DNA from: Haematococcus lacustris
Taxonomy: Eukaryota; Chlorophyta; Chlorophyceae; Chlamydomonadales; Haematococcaceae
Reading direction: 5' to 3'
Assembly (NCBI GenBank): GCA_030144725.1
Contig: JASKMD010000008.1
Coordinates: forward strand, 6,079,976-6,143,975
Length of the DNA: 64,000 nt
The notes below the pieces were generated by a model, which was not told the DNA's origin, ran no database searches, and worked only from the letters and a program-made list of their open reading frames with translations. The first letter of the stretch is position 1, and every line of letters begins with the position of its first letter. This document shows positions 1-11,150 of the stretch, piece after piece. Made by a program: the position numbers and the translations under genes.

Positions 1-150
1 GTAGTGCAGCTCATCTTACAGCGCTTACAGCACACCTCCACTCAGGCGCTCTGCATCTGTATGTCTGTGTGCTCAGAGTGGTGCAACCCTGCAGCCCCTC
101 TGCCTGCTCTCACAGGCACACCTGGCTCAGCGTCAACCCTGCATGGTCAC

Positions 151-677
151 CTTTTTGCCGTCATAAGCATGGTGGCCGGTGCCGGCCTGTGGCGGCTGCA
201 GCAGCTCAGGAGCCACATAGGCTGGGGTGCCACCTCGGGCCACACACAGTCCCCTCGCATCCAGCTGCTCACTCAGCCCAAAGTCAGCCAGATGCACTAC
301 TGGCAGCGGCACATTGGCAACTGGCTGCAGTACGACATTCTCCAGCTTCACGTCCCTGGCAGACAGGAGGGGCCAGGACTAGGTCAGGGGTGCTTCAGGA
401 GGCAGGGAGGGGTCAAAGCAGGGTGGGAGAGGGGTGGGTCAAGGCAGGGTGAAATGGTTTAACGTATGTGGCAAGCTCCATGTTCTGTCAGGCAAGGTGT
501 GGTGTTACGAGATGACAACAGCTCATGGCGTTACGGGTGTTCACCTGTGCACAACCCCCTTCGTGTGGCAGTACTCCAGTGCCAGCACAAGCTGCTGGAA
601 GAACCAGCGCGCTTGGGCTTCCCAGGGTACACGCTTAAGCGACCCTGCAGCCACGTGCAACAGGCGGTTGGAAGCAG
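151..677 (-). pseudogene. Partial copy of the SnRK2-like kinase, exons 4 and 5 only
   Basis: Two exons of the kinase at 56924-61346 are recognisable here on the minus strand. 677-545 is the exon carrying the FFQQL and HTKGVVHR stretch, and 355-151 is the exon with DVKLEN, DFG and YVAPE. Splice sites and reading frame are preserved. The larger exon is identical at protein level over the compared stretch; the other differs by Asp to Asn near its start. Exons 1-3, which hold the glycine loop and the catalytic lysine, should lie to the right of 1812 but are replaced by the GGGGC array and unrelated sequence. The copy is therefore 5'-truncated. Exons 6-10 would lie to the left, outside the window. 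It is called a pseudogene because the N-lobe is missing; a gene with a different 5' part cannot be excluded. Confidence 0.75.
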
Positions 678-1160
678 CTGAAGGCCCTCACTTGACAGGT
701 GAGCATCCATGATAAGGTAGGACCCACTGCACACCAGTGTTAATAACTAACGCAAATCCGCAGGTCAAGAGTCGTTGCTTACAGTGCGACGCGCGATATT
801 GCAATCTGCAGATCGACCAATTCATAGCGCAAAGCGATCTCGTCATGGGGCATTTCATGACGAAAGCTGAATAGAGTGTATGCCACCTTTGGGCAGGTAC
901 CTGACCAGGCCTTTAGGCTGGGATTTTCAGCAGGTTTTGTGCAAGACCACCCACGATGCTGGAGCACGGAGCTGAAGCATCTGAACGTGCCAGTGCAGGG
1001 CCTCATTTGCTGCCCAAGGTGCCCCCGCCAGCTCACAGCAGCCAGCGAGCGTGGGCCAAGCACCCCTACCATTCCCCCTCAACTCCATAAGAGTGAGGGC
1101 AGGCAGCTGTGGCCAGCCCCTTGCAAGACAGCCCAGGTTCGCCTGGTGGCACAGGCGCAA

Positions 1161-1194
1161 GCCAATTATGCGTGGCTGCCAATTATGCGTGGCT
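1161..1194. repeat. 17-bp perfect tandem duplication at an insertion junction
   Basis: GCCAATTATGCGTGGCT occurs twice in direct succession (1161-1177 and 1178-1194), immediately left of the Fanzor 3' fragment. The matching site in the other arm (about 58026-58047) has this sequence only once, with one mismatch. Confidence 0.85.
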
Positions 1195-1577
1195 GAGCTG
1201 TGCAGCTGGAAGGACAGGGAGGCTCTGCCCCCCGTTGGCAAGGAGTACCAGCAGGGCTACAAGCGGGTCAATGACCGGCTGCCCAAGGTTAGGCAGAGGT
1301 TGCACCGGGCTGCTGAGTACCGGCGGGGCATTGATGGCCGGGCCCGTAACAATGCATAGGCCCTAGTAGTTTGAGAAGGCTGTTAGCCTTACAAAGCGTT
1401 GAGCTGTTAGTTTTGATGAGGTGCCCAGTGGTCAAGGGGGTTTGCCCCAGGAACGAGTGCCACCGGTGTGGGGTTGGTAGTCATCAAGGGTGCGACCGAG
1501 GATGCTACAACGTGTTTGTAGTAGCTGAGTGAGATTACCCACAGGCCGACATGTTGTTCCTTGTTGAATGAGTTTTG
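1195..1577 (+). mobile_element. 3'-end fragment of a Fanzor family A element (C-terminal codons plus 3' non-coding block)
   Basis: 1195-1359 is open in one frame and encodes a 54-residue C-terminal tail. Its segments GKEYQQGYKRVND and ALPPVGKEY align with ALPAKGKEY and GLGYKRVRDN at the end of the Fanzor copy at 55627-56350. 1366-1577 is nearly identical, in inverse orientation, to 11168-11377, the 3' end of the large element A. The fragment is absent from the sister arm near 58020-58030, so it inserted after duplication or was lost from the other arm. In the sister arm's frame it lies within kinase intron 3. Confidence 0.8.
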
Positions 1578-1843
1578 TCAGCAGGTCAGCAGTGGGATGC
1601 TTGCGGGATGACTTGGATGCCAGCATGAGGCATTCAAGTACTGTCAAAGAAGGGTACGGCATTGCAGGCGGCAGTTGAGACCAGTAGCAAAGCAAGGAGG
1701 AGTTATGTTAGGTTAGGTTAGGTTAGGAGAGAGGGTCCAGGCACCATGGGGGTGTAGGGGAGGATAGGAGCTAGTGTGCACTAACCAGAGCTTGGCACCT
1801 CGCCGGGCTTCCCATCTGCATCATGCATACATCATGCCCGCAC

Positions 1844-3699
1844 GGGCGGGGCGGGGCGGGGCGGGGCGGGGCGGGGCGGGGCGGGGCGGGGCGGGGCGGG
1901 GCGGGGCGGGGCGGGGCGGGGCGGGGCGGGGCGGGGCGGGGCGGGGCGGGGGCGGGGCGGGGCGGGGCGGGGCGGGGCGGGGCGGGGCGGGGCGGGGCGG
2001 GGCGGGGCGGGGCGGGGCGGGGCGGGGCGGGGCGGGGCGGGGCGGGGCGGGGCGGGGCGGGGCGGGGCGGGGCGGGGCGGGGCGGGGCGGGGCGGGGCGG
2101 GGCGGGGCGGGGCGGGGCGGGGCGGGGCGGGGCGGGGCGGGGCGGGGCGGGGCGGGGCGGGGCGGGGCGGGGCGGGGCGGGGCGGGGCGGGGCGGGGCGG
2201 GGCGGGGCGGGGCGGGGCGGGGCGGGGCGGGGCGGGGCGGGGCGGGGCGGGGCGGGGCGGGGCGGGGCGGGGCGGGGCGGGGCGGGGCGGGGCGGGGCGG
2301 GGCGGGGCGGGGCGGGGCGGGGCGGGGCGGGGCGGGGCGGGGCGGGGCGGGGCGGGGCGGGGCGGGGCGGGGCGGGGCGGGGCGGGGCGGGGCGGGGCGG
2401 GGCGGGGCGGGGCGGGGCGGGGCGGGGCGGGGCGGGGCGGGGCGGGGCGGGGCGGGGCGGGGCGGGGCGGGGCGGGGCGGGGCGGGGCGGGGCGGGGCGG
2501 GGCGGGGCGGGGCGGGGCGGGGCGGGGCGGGGCGGGGCGGGGCGGGGCGGGGCGGGGCGGGGCGGGGCGGGGCGGGGCGGGGCGGGGCGGGGCGGGGCGG
2601 GGCGGGGCGGGGCGGGGCGGGGCGGGGCGGGGCGGGGCGGGGCGGGGCGGGGCGGGGCGGGGCGGGGCGGGGCGGGGCGGGGCGGGGCGGGGCGGGGCGG
2701 GGCGGGGCGGGGCGGGGCGGGGCGGGGCGGGGCGGGGCGGGGCGGGGCGGGGCGGGGCGGGGCGGGGCGGGGCGGGGCGGGGCGGGGCGGGGCGGGGCGG
2801 GGCGGGGCGGGGCGGGGCGGGGCGGGGCGGGGCGGGGCGGGGCGGGGCGGGGCGGGGCGGGGCGGGGCGGGGCGGGGCGGGGCGGGGCGGGGCGGGGCGG
2901 GGCGGGGCGGGGCGGGGCGGGGCGGGGCGGGGCGGGGCGGGGCGGGGCGGGGCGGGGCGGGGCGGGGCGGGGCGGGGCGGGGCGGGGCGGGGCGGGGCGG
3001 GGCGGGGCGGGGCGGGGCGGGGCGGGGCGGGGCGGGGCGGGGCGGGGCGGGGCGGGGCGGGGCGGGGCGGGGCGGGGCGGGGCGGGGCGGGGCGGGGCGG
3101 GGCGGGCGGGGCGGGGCGGGGCGGGGCGGGGCGGGGCGGGGCGGGGCGGGGCGGGGCGGGGCGGGGCGGGGCGGGGCGGGGCGGGGCGGGGCGGGGCGGG
3201 GCGGGGCGGGGCGGGGCGGGGCGGGGCGGGGCGGGGCGGGGCGGGGCGGGGCGGGGCGGGGCGGGGCGGGGCGGGGCGGGGCGGGGCGGGGCGGGGCGGG
3301 GCGGGGCGGGGCGGGGCGGGGCGGGGCGGGGCGGGGCGGGGCGGGGCGGGGCGGGGCGGGGCGGGGCGGGGCGGGGCGGGGCGGGGCGGGGCGGGGCGGG
3401 GCGGGGCGGGGCGGGGCGGGGCGGGGCGGGGCGGGGCGGGGCGGGGCGGGGCGGGGCGGGGCGGGGCGGGGCGGGGCGGGGCGGGGCGGGGCGGGGCGGG
3501 GCGGGGCGGGGCGGGGCGGGGCGGGGCGGGGCGGGGCGGGGCGGGGCGGGGCGGGGCGGGGCGGGGCGGGGCGGGGCGGGGCGGGGCGGGGCGGGGCGGG
3601 GCGGGGCGGGGCGGGGCGGGGCGGGGCGGGGCGGGGCGGGGCGGGGCGGGGCGGGGCGGGGCGGGGCGGGGCGGGGCGGGGCGGGGCGGGGCGGGGCGG
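1844..3699. repeat. GGGGC pentanucleotide array, about 1.85 kb
   Basis: About 370 uninterrupted copies of GGGGC on the plus strand, with only two register slips (near 1950 and 3103). Because 5 is not a multiple of 3, the array is open in several frames on both strands, which gives giant spurious Gly-Arg-Ala or Pro-Ala-Arg ORFs. It sits where the duplicated kinase arm ends. Confidence 0.98.
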
Positions 3700-4504
3700 C
3701 AGCAGTAACGGATGCAGCTGCAGGACGAGCAGGGGTGAAGTATCGCTCCAGCCTTGTGTGTTTCCGTGCGTGTGTGGAGTGGCGTTGTTACATCGGGCAT
3801 GCCATGTGCGGCGACTGTCCCTGGCTGTTTGCAGGGGATACTGGGCCACGTCGGTCGCGTTCCCTGTTAGTTGGTCGCGTTCCCTGTTAGTTGGTCGCGC
3901 CAAGTCGGTCGCGCCAGGCCACTAGCCAGGACCCGCAGTTCAAGTACTTGTGGCCAGAGCGCGAGCGACTCACCATCGTGCTTGCCTATCACCCATACTG
4001 CAGTAGGCAGGCAGGAGCTTGAGGCTTTGGTTTGTGTGATGTGGAGGTTGCGGTAGGCAGGATGATGTTGGCACAGTGCTGACAAGTCAGGACAACCATT
4101 ACGCTGAGCCTTGTAGCGATGTAGATAATGAGTTGTTATACTAGATGGCATACTAGGTGTACTACGTAGAAGATGTCATACTAGATGGATCATCCTATCA
4201 GACCGTTTAATTAAATGCGACTCCACCCAATCTCCACATTGTTGTCATCCCTGTATAGATAAGTATCTCGCATGAAGGCAGGTGCACGTGGTCGTGCAGC
4301 TATAAAGATGTTGTTGCTTGCTACATAATCGCATACAATATTAGTTACATGTATGTATTGTATTGATTAGTTACCATTCAATTCATCATTTACCATTTCC
4401 CGTTTACCACCACACCTAGTCTAATCGATAGGCCAGGTTGCTCGAATTTTCATAGCTCCAATGTAGGTTCACGACAAATCCAATGTGGAGAGCATATAAT
4501 CATG
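3700..4504. other. Gene-free stretch between the GGGGC array and the hemerythrin gene
   Basis: A 20-bp unit containing TTGGTCGCGTTCCCTGTTAG is duplicated in tandem near 3852-3892, followed by degenerate GGTCGCGCCA copies to about 3920. From about 4100 the sequence becomes much more AT-rich than its surroundings. No coding signal is seen. Confidence 0.6.
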
Positions 4505-4509
4505 TTACA
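4505..4509 (-). terminator. Candidate TGTAA polyadenylation signal of the hemerythrin gene
   Basis: TTACA on the plus strand reads TGTAA on the minus strand, 155 nt downstream of the stop codon at 4664. TGTAA is the usual polyadenylation signal in volvocine algae. Placement fits; function is inferred. Confidence 0.5.
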
Positions 4510-4663
4510 ATCCACACATCACTACAACAGGGAAGAAAGCCTACACGATGTACACAGCTAACCGTGCCACTCTTTCAACTCAACTAGCACTCTACATGAC
4601 TAACCAGAATTGGTAAACTAGATAACCCGACTCCACAGCCGCTGATTGTCACTTTGTCACCAC

Positions 4664-6208
4664 TTAAACGGCTGGCGGGTTGACTGATGGCACATTGCCA
4701 GCGAACCGGATGATGTCAGCAGCAGCATCTAGGGGCGCTGTCATCATGTTGGCAATCTTGTTAAGAGGAGCCTGTCGAGCACCAGACAGACATGGGAAAC
4801 AATCCGTGGTAATTGAACGAAATGGCTGCAGCACCATTTTTACTGTCACTAAACACCACTTGCTTGGTACGGGTCACAACCCCTATTTTACCGAGCAGCT
4901 CCAACTTCATCCCTTCCCTCCACCCCTCTCTACTCATAATCTCCCTCACCCTACCCCCCACCTTATCCTACTTATTGCCACCCCTTTCACCCTGCCGGCA
5001 GACTGCACTCTGCTGTAACTATACTCCACTCACTATTGCCCACCCCTCTTACCTTGTCAGGTGCCCAGGTGTGAGGCCGGGTCACTGCATGGGCAGCAGC
5101 CTTCTCAAACTCCTCTCCCAGCTTCATCTTGCACACTCCCTCTGCCTGCATATGCCACAGCCAAGTTTATGTGAGCTGCCGACCACCCAGTTGACGTGCT
5201 GCCTAACTTCTGTACAAAGGATGCAAATGCAAGAACCTGAAATAACTTAAATACACAGGTCACTACATGCACTTTTGGCCCACCCTCCTCATGCCTCATG
5301 CAACATGTTGTGGCACTCAGCATTTAGCCATTTAGTCTTCATGCTCCCATCACACCTTCAACAGCTTAGGCAGCTCAACATCCTCCTCTTCCTTGTAGTG
5401 TGCCTCGAAGATTCGCTTCACAGAAGCTACCTGCAACCATCAAGATGCCCAGCATCCATGACCAGCCGGGTCATGCAGCCATTCTGGCACAGCTGAAGAA
5501 CCTTCATTACCTGGGCATCAAACGCAGCCTCGCTCTTGTCTGCGTTCATGCTGCTCAGTGTGGCCAGCGCTTTCTTCAGCTCAGTATGCTCCTCCAACAA
5601 CTTCTCATACTCCTCAGTACCGAATGCAGACCTGCCGGTAATGCACTATGAACATGGCTCCACCATAAAACCTTATCACAGCTACAACTGTGACATTGCT
5701 GGGAGTACCAGCTAGTCCTGAGAGCTGTGGCATGAGATCAACAGTGGTCACTGCAACCCTGCGAGATGGCAGGGCTAGGGAGCAACTGACCAGCACAGCC
5801 TCGGTGATACCACCTACTTGACCGCTGGGTACAGCACCTCCTCCTCCTTGGAAGAATGCATGGCCAGCTCACGGATAATCTGGTATGCCAACTGCTGCTT
5901 CACCTCCGTTGTAGGGGCCTTGGCATACTCAGACAGTAGATAGTTCACCTGCAGCCAGCGAGGAAGCACCGAGCTATGTTCGCCTCGCTGCGCCCGACAC
6001 TTCGCGGCTAAACTCCGGCACTTCGCGTGACGTATGCGAGGCACCACTGAGCTGTTCGCTAGCAGATGGCGGAGCTCGGCCAGACAGGCCACGCCGCGCG
6101 GCGGTCAGCTGCGTCACGACACATTCCCAACACAACGACTACAATGCCAAGCCTCCTAACCTTGTCGTGGTCAGCCTTCACGAGGACGTCGACAGCGGTG
6201 GCAGACAT
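4664..6208 (-). CDS. Hemerythrin (HHE cation-binding) domain protein, 191 aa
   Basis: Six exons join in phase: 6208-6161, 5948-5818, 5631-5511, 5430-5356, 5145-5053 and 4771-4664 (stop TAA). All introns are GT..AG. The predicted product keeps the full set of diiron ligands expected of a hemerythrin four-helix bundle: His14 (ADHDK), His47 and Glu51 (HSSKEEE), His75 (EEHTEL), His111 and Glu115 (HYKEEED). A C-terminal tail of about 65 residues follows the domain (VTRPHTWAPDK, then an Ala-rich segment). No signal peptide or membrane segment is seen, so a cytosolic location is likely. Family members bind O2 or NO or store iron; which applies here cannot be told. The frame is open upstream of Met1 to about 6364, so a longer N-terminus, possibly an organelle targeting peptide, is possible. 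TGTAA lies 155 nt downstream. Confidence 0.88.
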
Positions 6209-6938
6209 CTTTGCAAGTTGAAAGACTGCCGAGAGTTTCGGATGATCAGCTGTGGCTAGGGCGGTTCTAGCTGCCGTGTCGCACACAGCTATTGCTACCC
6301 GTCGCGAGTGTGAGTCACACTCAGGGCTATGACTGCACACTGCGACACGCCTACCCCGTAGCATTGCACCCTATGCCCGGATCATTAGGTCTTCTTAAAG
6401 CAGCACCAGTCGGCGACGACAGCTTACGAGCACTCCGCTTCAATCTAAGCTCTGCCCAAGGTTACCTAGACAATACCTGCACCAGCATCTAACCCACACA
6501 CCCCGCCCCTCGCAACCATGCACCCAATAATGGCTGATGGAAGCCCCCCAGTCCCGGCCCCACCCAGCCCATTAAGAGCACGGGCAAGGGAAAGCCAGGG
6601 AACAAGGCATCTGGCTTCACCTGCACTTTCTGCCTACCTTAACTGTGGTGGGGTGGCCTAGAGTGGCGGCTATTAGAGCTGTGCAGTGCCCTGACCTATC
6701 ATGCCGCTGGGGGAATGCCTCTGCCCTTGTGAGGATTGTGAAGCTCAAGCTGAGGCAGTGATGCACAACGTGTCGGTCACTTGCCAGATGTTGAGCTTAA
6801 GACCACCACCCACAGCAGGAGTGGGGACCGTTGCGCTCAGCGATCCTGTTCACATGTCCACCCTGTGGGACGCGCTCGACTTTAACAGGAGCAAGGGCTG
6901 CTCTGGCCCTGGTGCCAGGGGCGTGCGGCCCAGGCCTG
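6209..6938. other. Spacer between hemerythrin start and kinase stop
   Basis: It should contain the hemerythrin promoter (immediately above 6208) and the 3' UTR of the kinase that ends at 6939. No other coding or repeat signal is recognised. Confidence 0.5.
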
Positions 6939-8653
6939 TCAGCAGCGCAGCCAGGGATGGCGCAGGACCATGTCGGCTGAAGGCCGGGCAAACGGGTCGT
7001 AGTCCAGCAGCGGGGTCAGGAACGCGGCCAGCTCCTCCACCTGAGAGCCAAACAGGGCACCAGCACATCAACACAACCAGCAGCAGCACAAACCAGCAGC
7101 ACAACCAGCAGCACCGTCACCAGCAGCACAGTCACCAGCAGCACAACCAGCAGCACAGTCACCAGCAGCACAACCAGCAGCACAGTCACCAGCAGCACAA
7201 CCAGCAGCACAACCACCAGCAGCAGAACCAGCAGCACAGTCACCAGCACACCATCTTCATCACCATGGCGGCCAGTAGCACTGCCAGAGTCAAGGACAGC
7301 CTCCCCCCAGCAGCAGACCCCTAGCCACTGGGTGAGGCTAGGGCACCGGGTCGACCCCATGCTTGCCGACCACTAGCTTGCGGCACAGCCAGCCACCTGA
7401 CGCTACCACTCAGCAGCAGCAGCAAGTCTGGGTGGGACAGCAGGTCTGGTCCTGCTTCTAAGCAGCCAGACTGCATCAGGGTTGTTTGTCCGAGTCCGAG
7501 GAGAGGAGTAAGGAGAGGAGGAGTGCAGGGGAAGGAGGAGTGCAGGGGAAGGAGGAGCAGGGGTGTAGGGGAGCGTTGTTTTGTGGATGACTGAAAGCTG
7601 GGTGCATGCACTAGTGAGGATGGCACTAGTGAGAGCCATGCGCCTGCAGTGGCATGGGGTCAGCCAACAGCTAGCCTTGCTCTCCTCCCAAAGCCTCCTA
7701 CTGACCTCCTGCTGGTTGAGGTGGGGCGCCTCAGCGGCCAGTCGGGAGGGCAGGGGCCGCAGCCAGACCAGCTCTCCTGCTGCGCCTGCCCCATCCCGCT
7801 GCCCTTGCGACCACATGCCTCTGAGCAGCTGCTCCGCCCCTCCACCCCAGGCTGCCAGCGTCTGCCATAGGTCAAGGGCGACCAAGGGGTGGTTGGGAAA
7901 CCAATGCTGCTTTGGTAGGCGGAAAGCGGTGGAGGGTGAGGCGGCAGTCAGGCGCCGGGCAGCTGGGTGCTTGTCCAGGAGGGGCTGGCCTGTGGCGTCA
8001 AAGTAGAGGTCGGCAGATGTGAGGGATGCGCGGGCCAGCACCTGATAGCCACACCCAGGCAAGGTCTCACTGCCAAGAGCTTCATGGAGGTCATTAGCAG
8101 CACTCGGCGTTTGTCGAGTGCACCCCTCATCTTCAACCTCCCCCACAACCACCTTCTGGTCAATGGTGGTTGTGACAGCACTGGCTGTCTTTTGTGTGCG
8201 CTGCTCATCCTTAATCCACCCCATCCTCATCCCATTTTTTTATGTGGTGATGACTTGCTGGTGGTGGTGGCCTCAGAGCATAGGGTCGTCAACGCCTGGT
8301 TTTCAGTGTTCAACTGCTGCTCCTCATGCTGTGTGGTGAGCACCTGCTGTGTGTAGTGCCAACCCACTGCTTCCGCACGGGCCATGCTGGCTTCCCGGGC
8401 TTTCATGGGCAGCAGCCAGGGTGTTCAAACCTCACCTCAGGGGGAAAGGGCCCCAGCACGCGCGACATCTGCCACAGCAGCAGCTCCTCATCCTCAATCT
8501 CCTCCACCCGACTCCGCACCATGTGCTGCCTTAACCCCTGCCCTGGCCTGGCCCACCAGCCTTCCCCCCGCTCCCCTGCCCTTGCCCATGGACTGAACGT
8601 TGGTGTACCATCATGTTCGTCGCTGCCAGAAGTGCCTTCACGTTCACAGTCAC

Positions 8654-8685
<32 letters not shown>

Positions 8686-10812
8686 AGGCGGGTGCGTACC
8701 CTGAGGGGGCTGAGCAGCTGGCAGCCGGTGGCCGCCTCATACACTAGGCAGGCCAGGCCCCACATGTCATTGCCAGGGCAGGCCCAGGGGACGTCACAGG
8801 AGCGAAGGGCGCTGGCGGGCAGGCGGTGACCGCCCTGCTCCGCCTCCCAGCCCTGGCCACTGCCCTGCTCTGCCTGGTCACACCGGCGGTGGTCACGAGA
8901 GCCACTGCCACCGTGGCGGCCCCCACACTTCTTAGTGTGAGAGCGGGTTTTGTGGTAGGTGGAGGGAAGGTGGGCGCAGGAGCAGGTGGTGGGCATCATG
9001 GCTGAGGGCTGAGGTGTTGGGGAGGTAGGCGGCAGCAGCCCTAGCCACTCCTCAGGGCCGGCATAAGCCGGAGTGACCAGCACCTCCTGCCCCTCACCCT
9101 CCTCCTCCTCCTCCTCCTCCTCCCTCTGCCCCTTGTGAATTAGTCTGCTGCCCAGCTGCCCAGCTGGCTGCACTCGGCTCTGTCTGTGGCCTTTGCCGCG
9201 GTGCATCCATGGGTGTGACTCCTGCAACCTTAGCTTGGGCTCTGACTCATGATGATCCAGACCATGCAAGCCATGGCCACCATCATGAAGGGGCCGTGCC
9301 GCATCAGGTGCCAGCTGGGCAGCCCAGGGCTGGGGCTGGGGCTGGCAGGCGTTGCCAAAGTCCAGCAGCTTCCATGCAGCTGCGCCCTGGGGCCAGGGTC
9401 TGGGGCCGCGGGCAGCAGCAGGGGGGGCGGCCATGCACACATTGCCAGCTGTCACGTCTCGATGGACGACCCCATGCCTGCATCATGCAGACAGTCACAC
9501 ATGTCACTCCCATCAGACTAGCCTCACACAACTGCTGCTATACACGTCGGCTGTCCTAATTCATGCCAGATGCAAGCCAACTGGCGGGGCCAGGCTGATG
9601 AGTCTGGCGCTGCATGTTATGCCTGCCTTGAAACTGCTTCTGCATGGAGGCAAAGGAATGACAGCATAAGCAGGCACCTGTGTGGGCTATGACATGGTCT
9701 GGTGGGTTCAGGCACCAACACAGCAGCCTGAAAAGCATGCAGCGCCACTGGGTAAGGAACCAGAAGGAACTTTACTTCAGGCATCAGCACATGCACATGC
9801 ATCATCCTGACTGCAGCTGCCTAGGCTCCTGAGCATGAGGAGGGTACAGCATCGCAAAGGAGCCCGCCCTTAAACCTTCCTTGCCTTCCACAGTGTTGCC
9901 CCTGCTGCCCTGCTTTATGCACCCAGTCCCAGCCCTGTCCCAGCTCCCCCCACTTCCTTGTGCCTGCCCCTGCCTGGCGCCCCCCTACCTGTGCAAGTGA
10001 CTAAGGCCAGCCAGCACCTGCTGAGCCATGCGCTTCACTTCGCGCAGGGGGAGGGGAGACGCCCCTCTATCAGCACCAGACCCTGGCTCCGTGGCCTGGC
10101 GGGTAAGCGAACTCAGCGACGGCCCCAACCTCTCCAGCACCAGGCAGAGCAGCTGCGGGCTGTGGCCATCTCCTGGGCGGGTCTGGAAGCTGTGCAGCAG
10201 CTGGACGATGTTGGGGTGAGGGGGCAGAGACTGCAGGACACCCAGCTCCGAAGTTGCACTGGCAGAAGAGTGCTGAGCTGCCTGAAAGGTAGGGGCGGCT
10301 TGCATCAGTGTCACACATGAAGGGCACACTTGTGTGGTCACATGTGGTCACACTATGTGGTCACACTTGTGAGGCACAGGTTGTAATTGTTCCAACCAGT
10401 GACAATGGGACTCACACCAAACCATGTGGCACATGCTGTGGAGTGGGAGTCCCAGTTAAGTGCTAGACTGCTGGCAGCAATTGACAGGCAGCCATGTGGC
10501 ACCTAGCGCACCGAGGCTGGTGGCTGACACACTCATGGCTCATCACAGGAGCCATGTAATGTGGTACCAACGCAGGCATCAGCGCGAAGGCGGCGCATTG
10601 CATGGATGTGCAAGGGGCGAGGGATGGAGTCAGCAGGTGCCTGATTTGTGAGCTGGGTGTGTGCATGAGCTGGGGCGCATGGTTTGTACCTTAATTACAA
10701 CGCGCCGCCCGAAGCGAACATCGCGGGCGAACCAAACTTGTGACAGGTTCGTCTGAACTAGGAGCCGTTGAAGGCGGAACCGCCCATCCACCAGGTCGTG
10801 GGCGTCTGACAT
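6939..10812 (-). CDS. SRPK-like protein kinase with degenerate glycine loop, 631 aa
   Basis: Five exons join in phase: 10812-10690, 10281-9989, 9477-8436, 8041-7706 and 7040-6939 (stop TGA). The kinase fold is traceable: VVIK (Lys41), a helix-C glutamate in TSELGVL, LSHLHR..HGVVHRDVTAGN (Asp146, Asn151), LLDFGNAC (Asp178), VTPAYAGPEE, NDMWGLACLVYEAATG, LGPFP, and a C-terminal LLDYDPFARPS..HPWL. FGNAC, the long acidic insert between DFG and the P+1 loop, and the LGPFP segment resemble SRPK-type (CMGC) kinases that phosphorylate SR splicing factors. Odd points: the glycine loop is replaced by VQTNLSQVW with no glycine, and HRDxK is HRDVT. The protein may therefore be a weak kinase or pseudokinase. 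A poly-Ala run (GCA repeats near 8650-8685) lies in exon 3. Intron 4 holds a CAG/CAC-rich tandem repeat (about 7075-7250). Confidence 0.82.
7075..7250. repeat. CAG/CAC-rich tandem repeat inside a kinase intron
   Basis: Imperfect units built from CAGCAGCACAACCAG and CAGCAGCACAGTCAC, lying in the last intron (7041-7705) of the SRPK-like gene. Confidence 0.85.
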
Positions 10813-11150
10813 CGATGCCGGAAATGCGGTCCATCGCTTAGGCTAGTAGTTAGGGTAACTGCTGTGCGCACGAAACAGTCCTGCGAAGTTATGGGGCGTG
10901 AAGTTGGCTAGCAGGCGGCAGCACACGCGCAGGTGTGTGGGGGGCGTCAGCTACGCAGCTGGAATGCGGGAAGCGCCACATCCAGGGTCAGGCCAGCAGG
11001 GCCACTGCAGGCAAAGTGGGAAACGTGCAAACGTACAAGGTGGAGGGTTATGGTCAATAGTGCAGACTCACGACCCTCATGCAGGAGCAGCAGGCCCATG
11101 GCCTTTGCAGAGGAGCTCCTTCTTTTTGACACAGCCACAGCTTGAACAGG
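10813..11150. other. Upstream region of the SRPK-like gene
   Basis: The Fanzor element begins 356 bp above the kinase start codon, so this short region is all that remains of the original sequence between start and insertion. No TATA box or other element is confidently visible. Confidence 0.45.

Larger units (their letters stand above)
1..1812 (-). repeat. Inverted segmental duplication of the kinase locus, partner arm 57780-59207
   Basis: Read as reverse complement, this stretch matches 57780-59207 with scattered substitutions and a few 1-base indels. Position x in 1-1182 pairs with about 59208-x, and 1584-1812 pairs with about 58018-57780. The only large difference is an extra block of about 400 bp at 1183-1583. 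Homology still runs at base 1, so the duplication probably continues to the left. It stops abruptly near 1812, just before the GGGGC array. Confidence 0.9.

Noticed and set aside
1771..3925. Giant open frames (640-710 codons) rich in Gly-Arg-Ala or Pro-Ala-Arg
   Set aside because: They are products of the GGGGC array, which is open in several frames on both strands; no splice or start context supports a gene.
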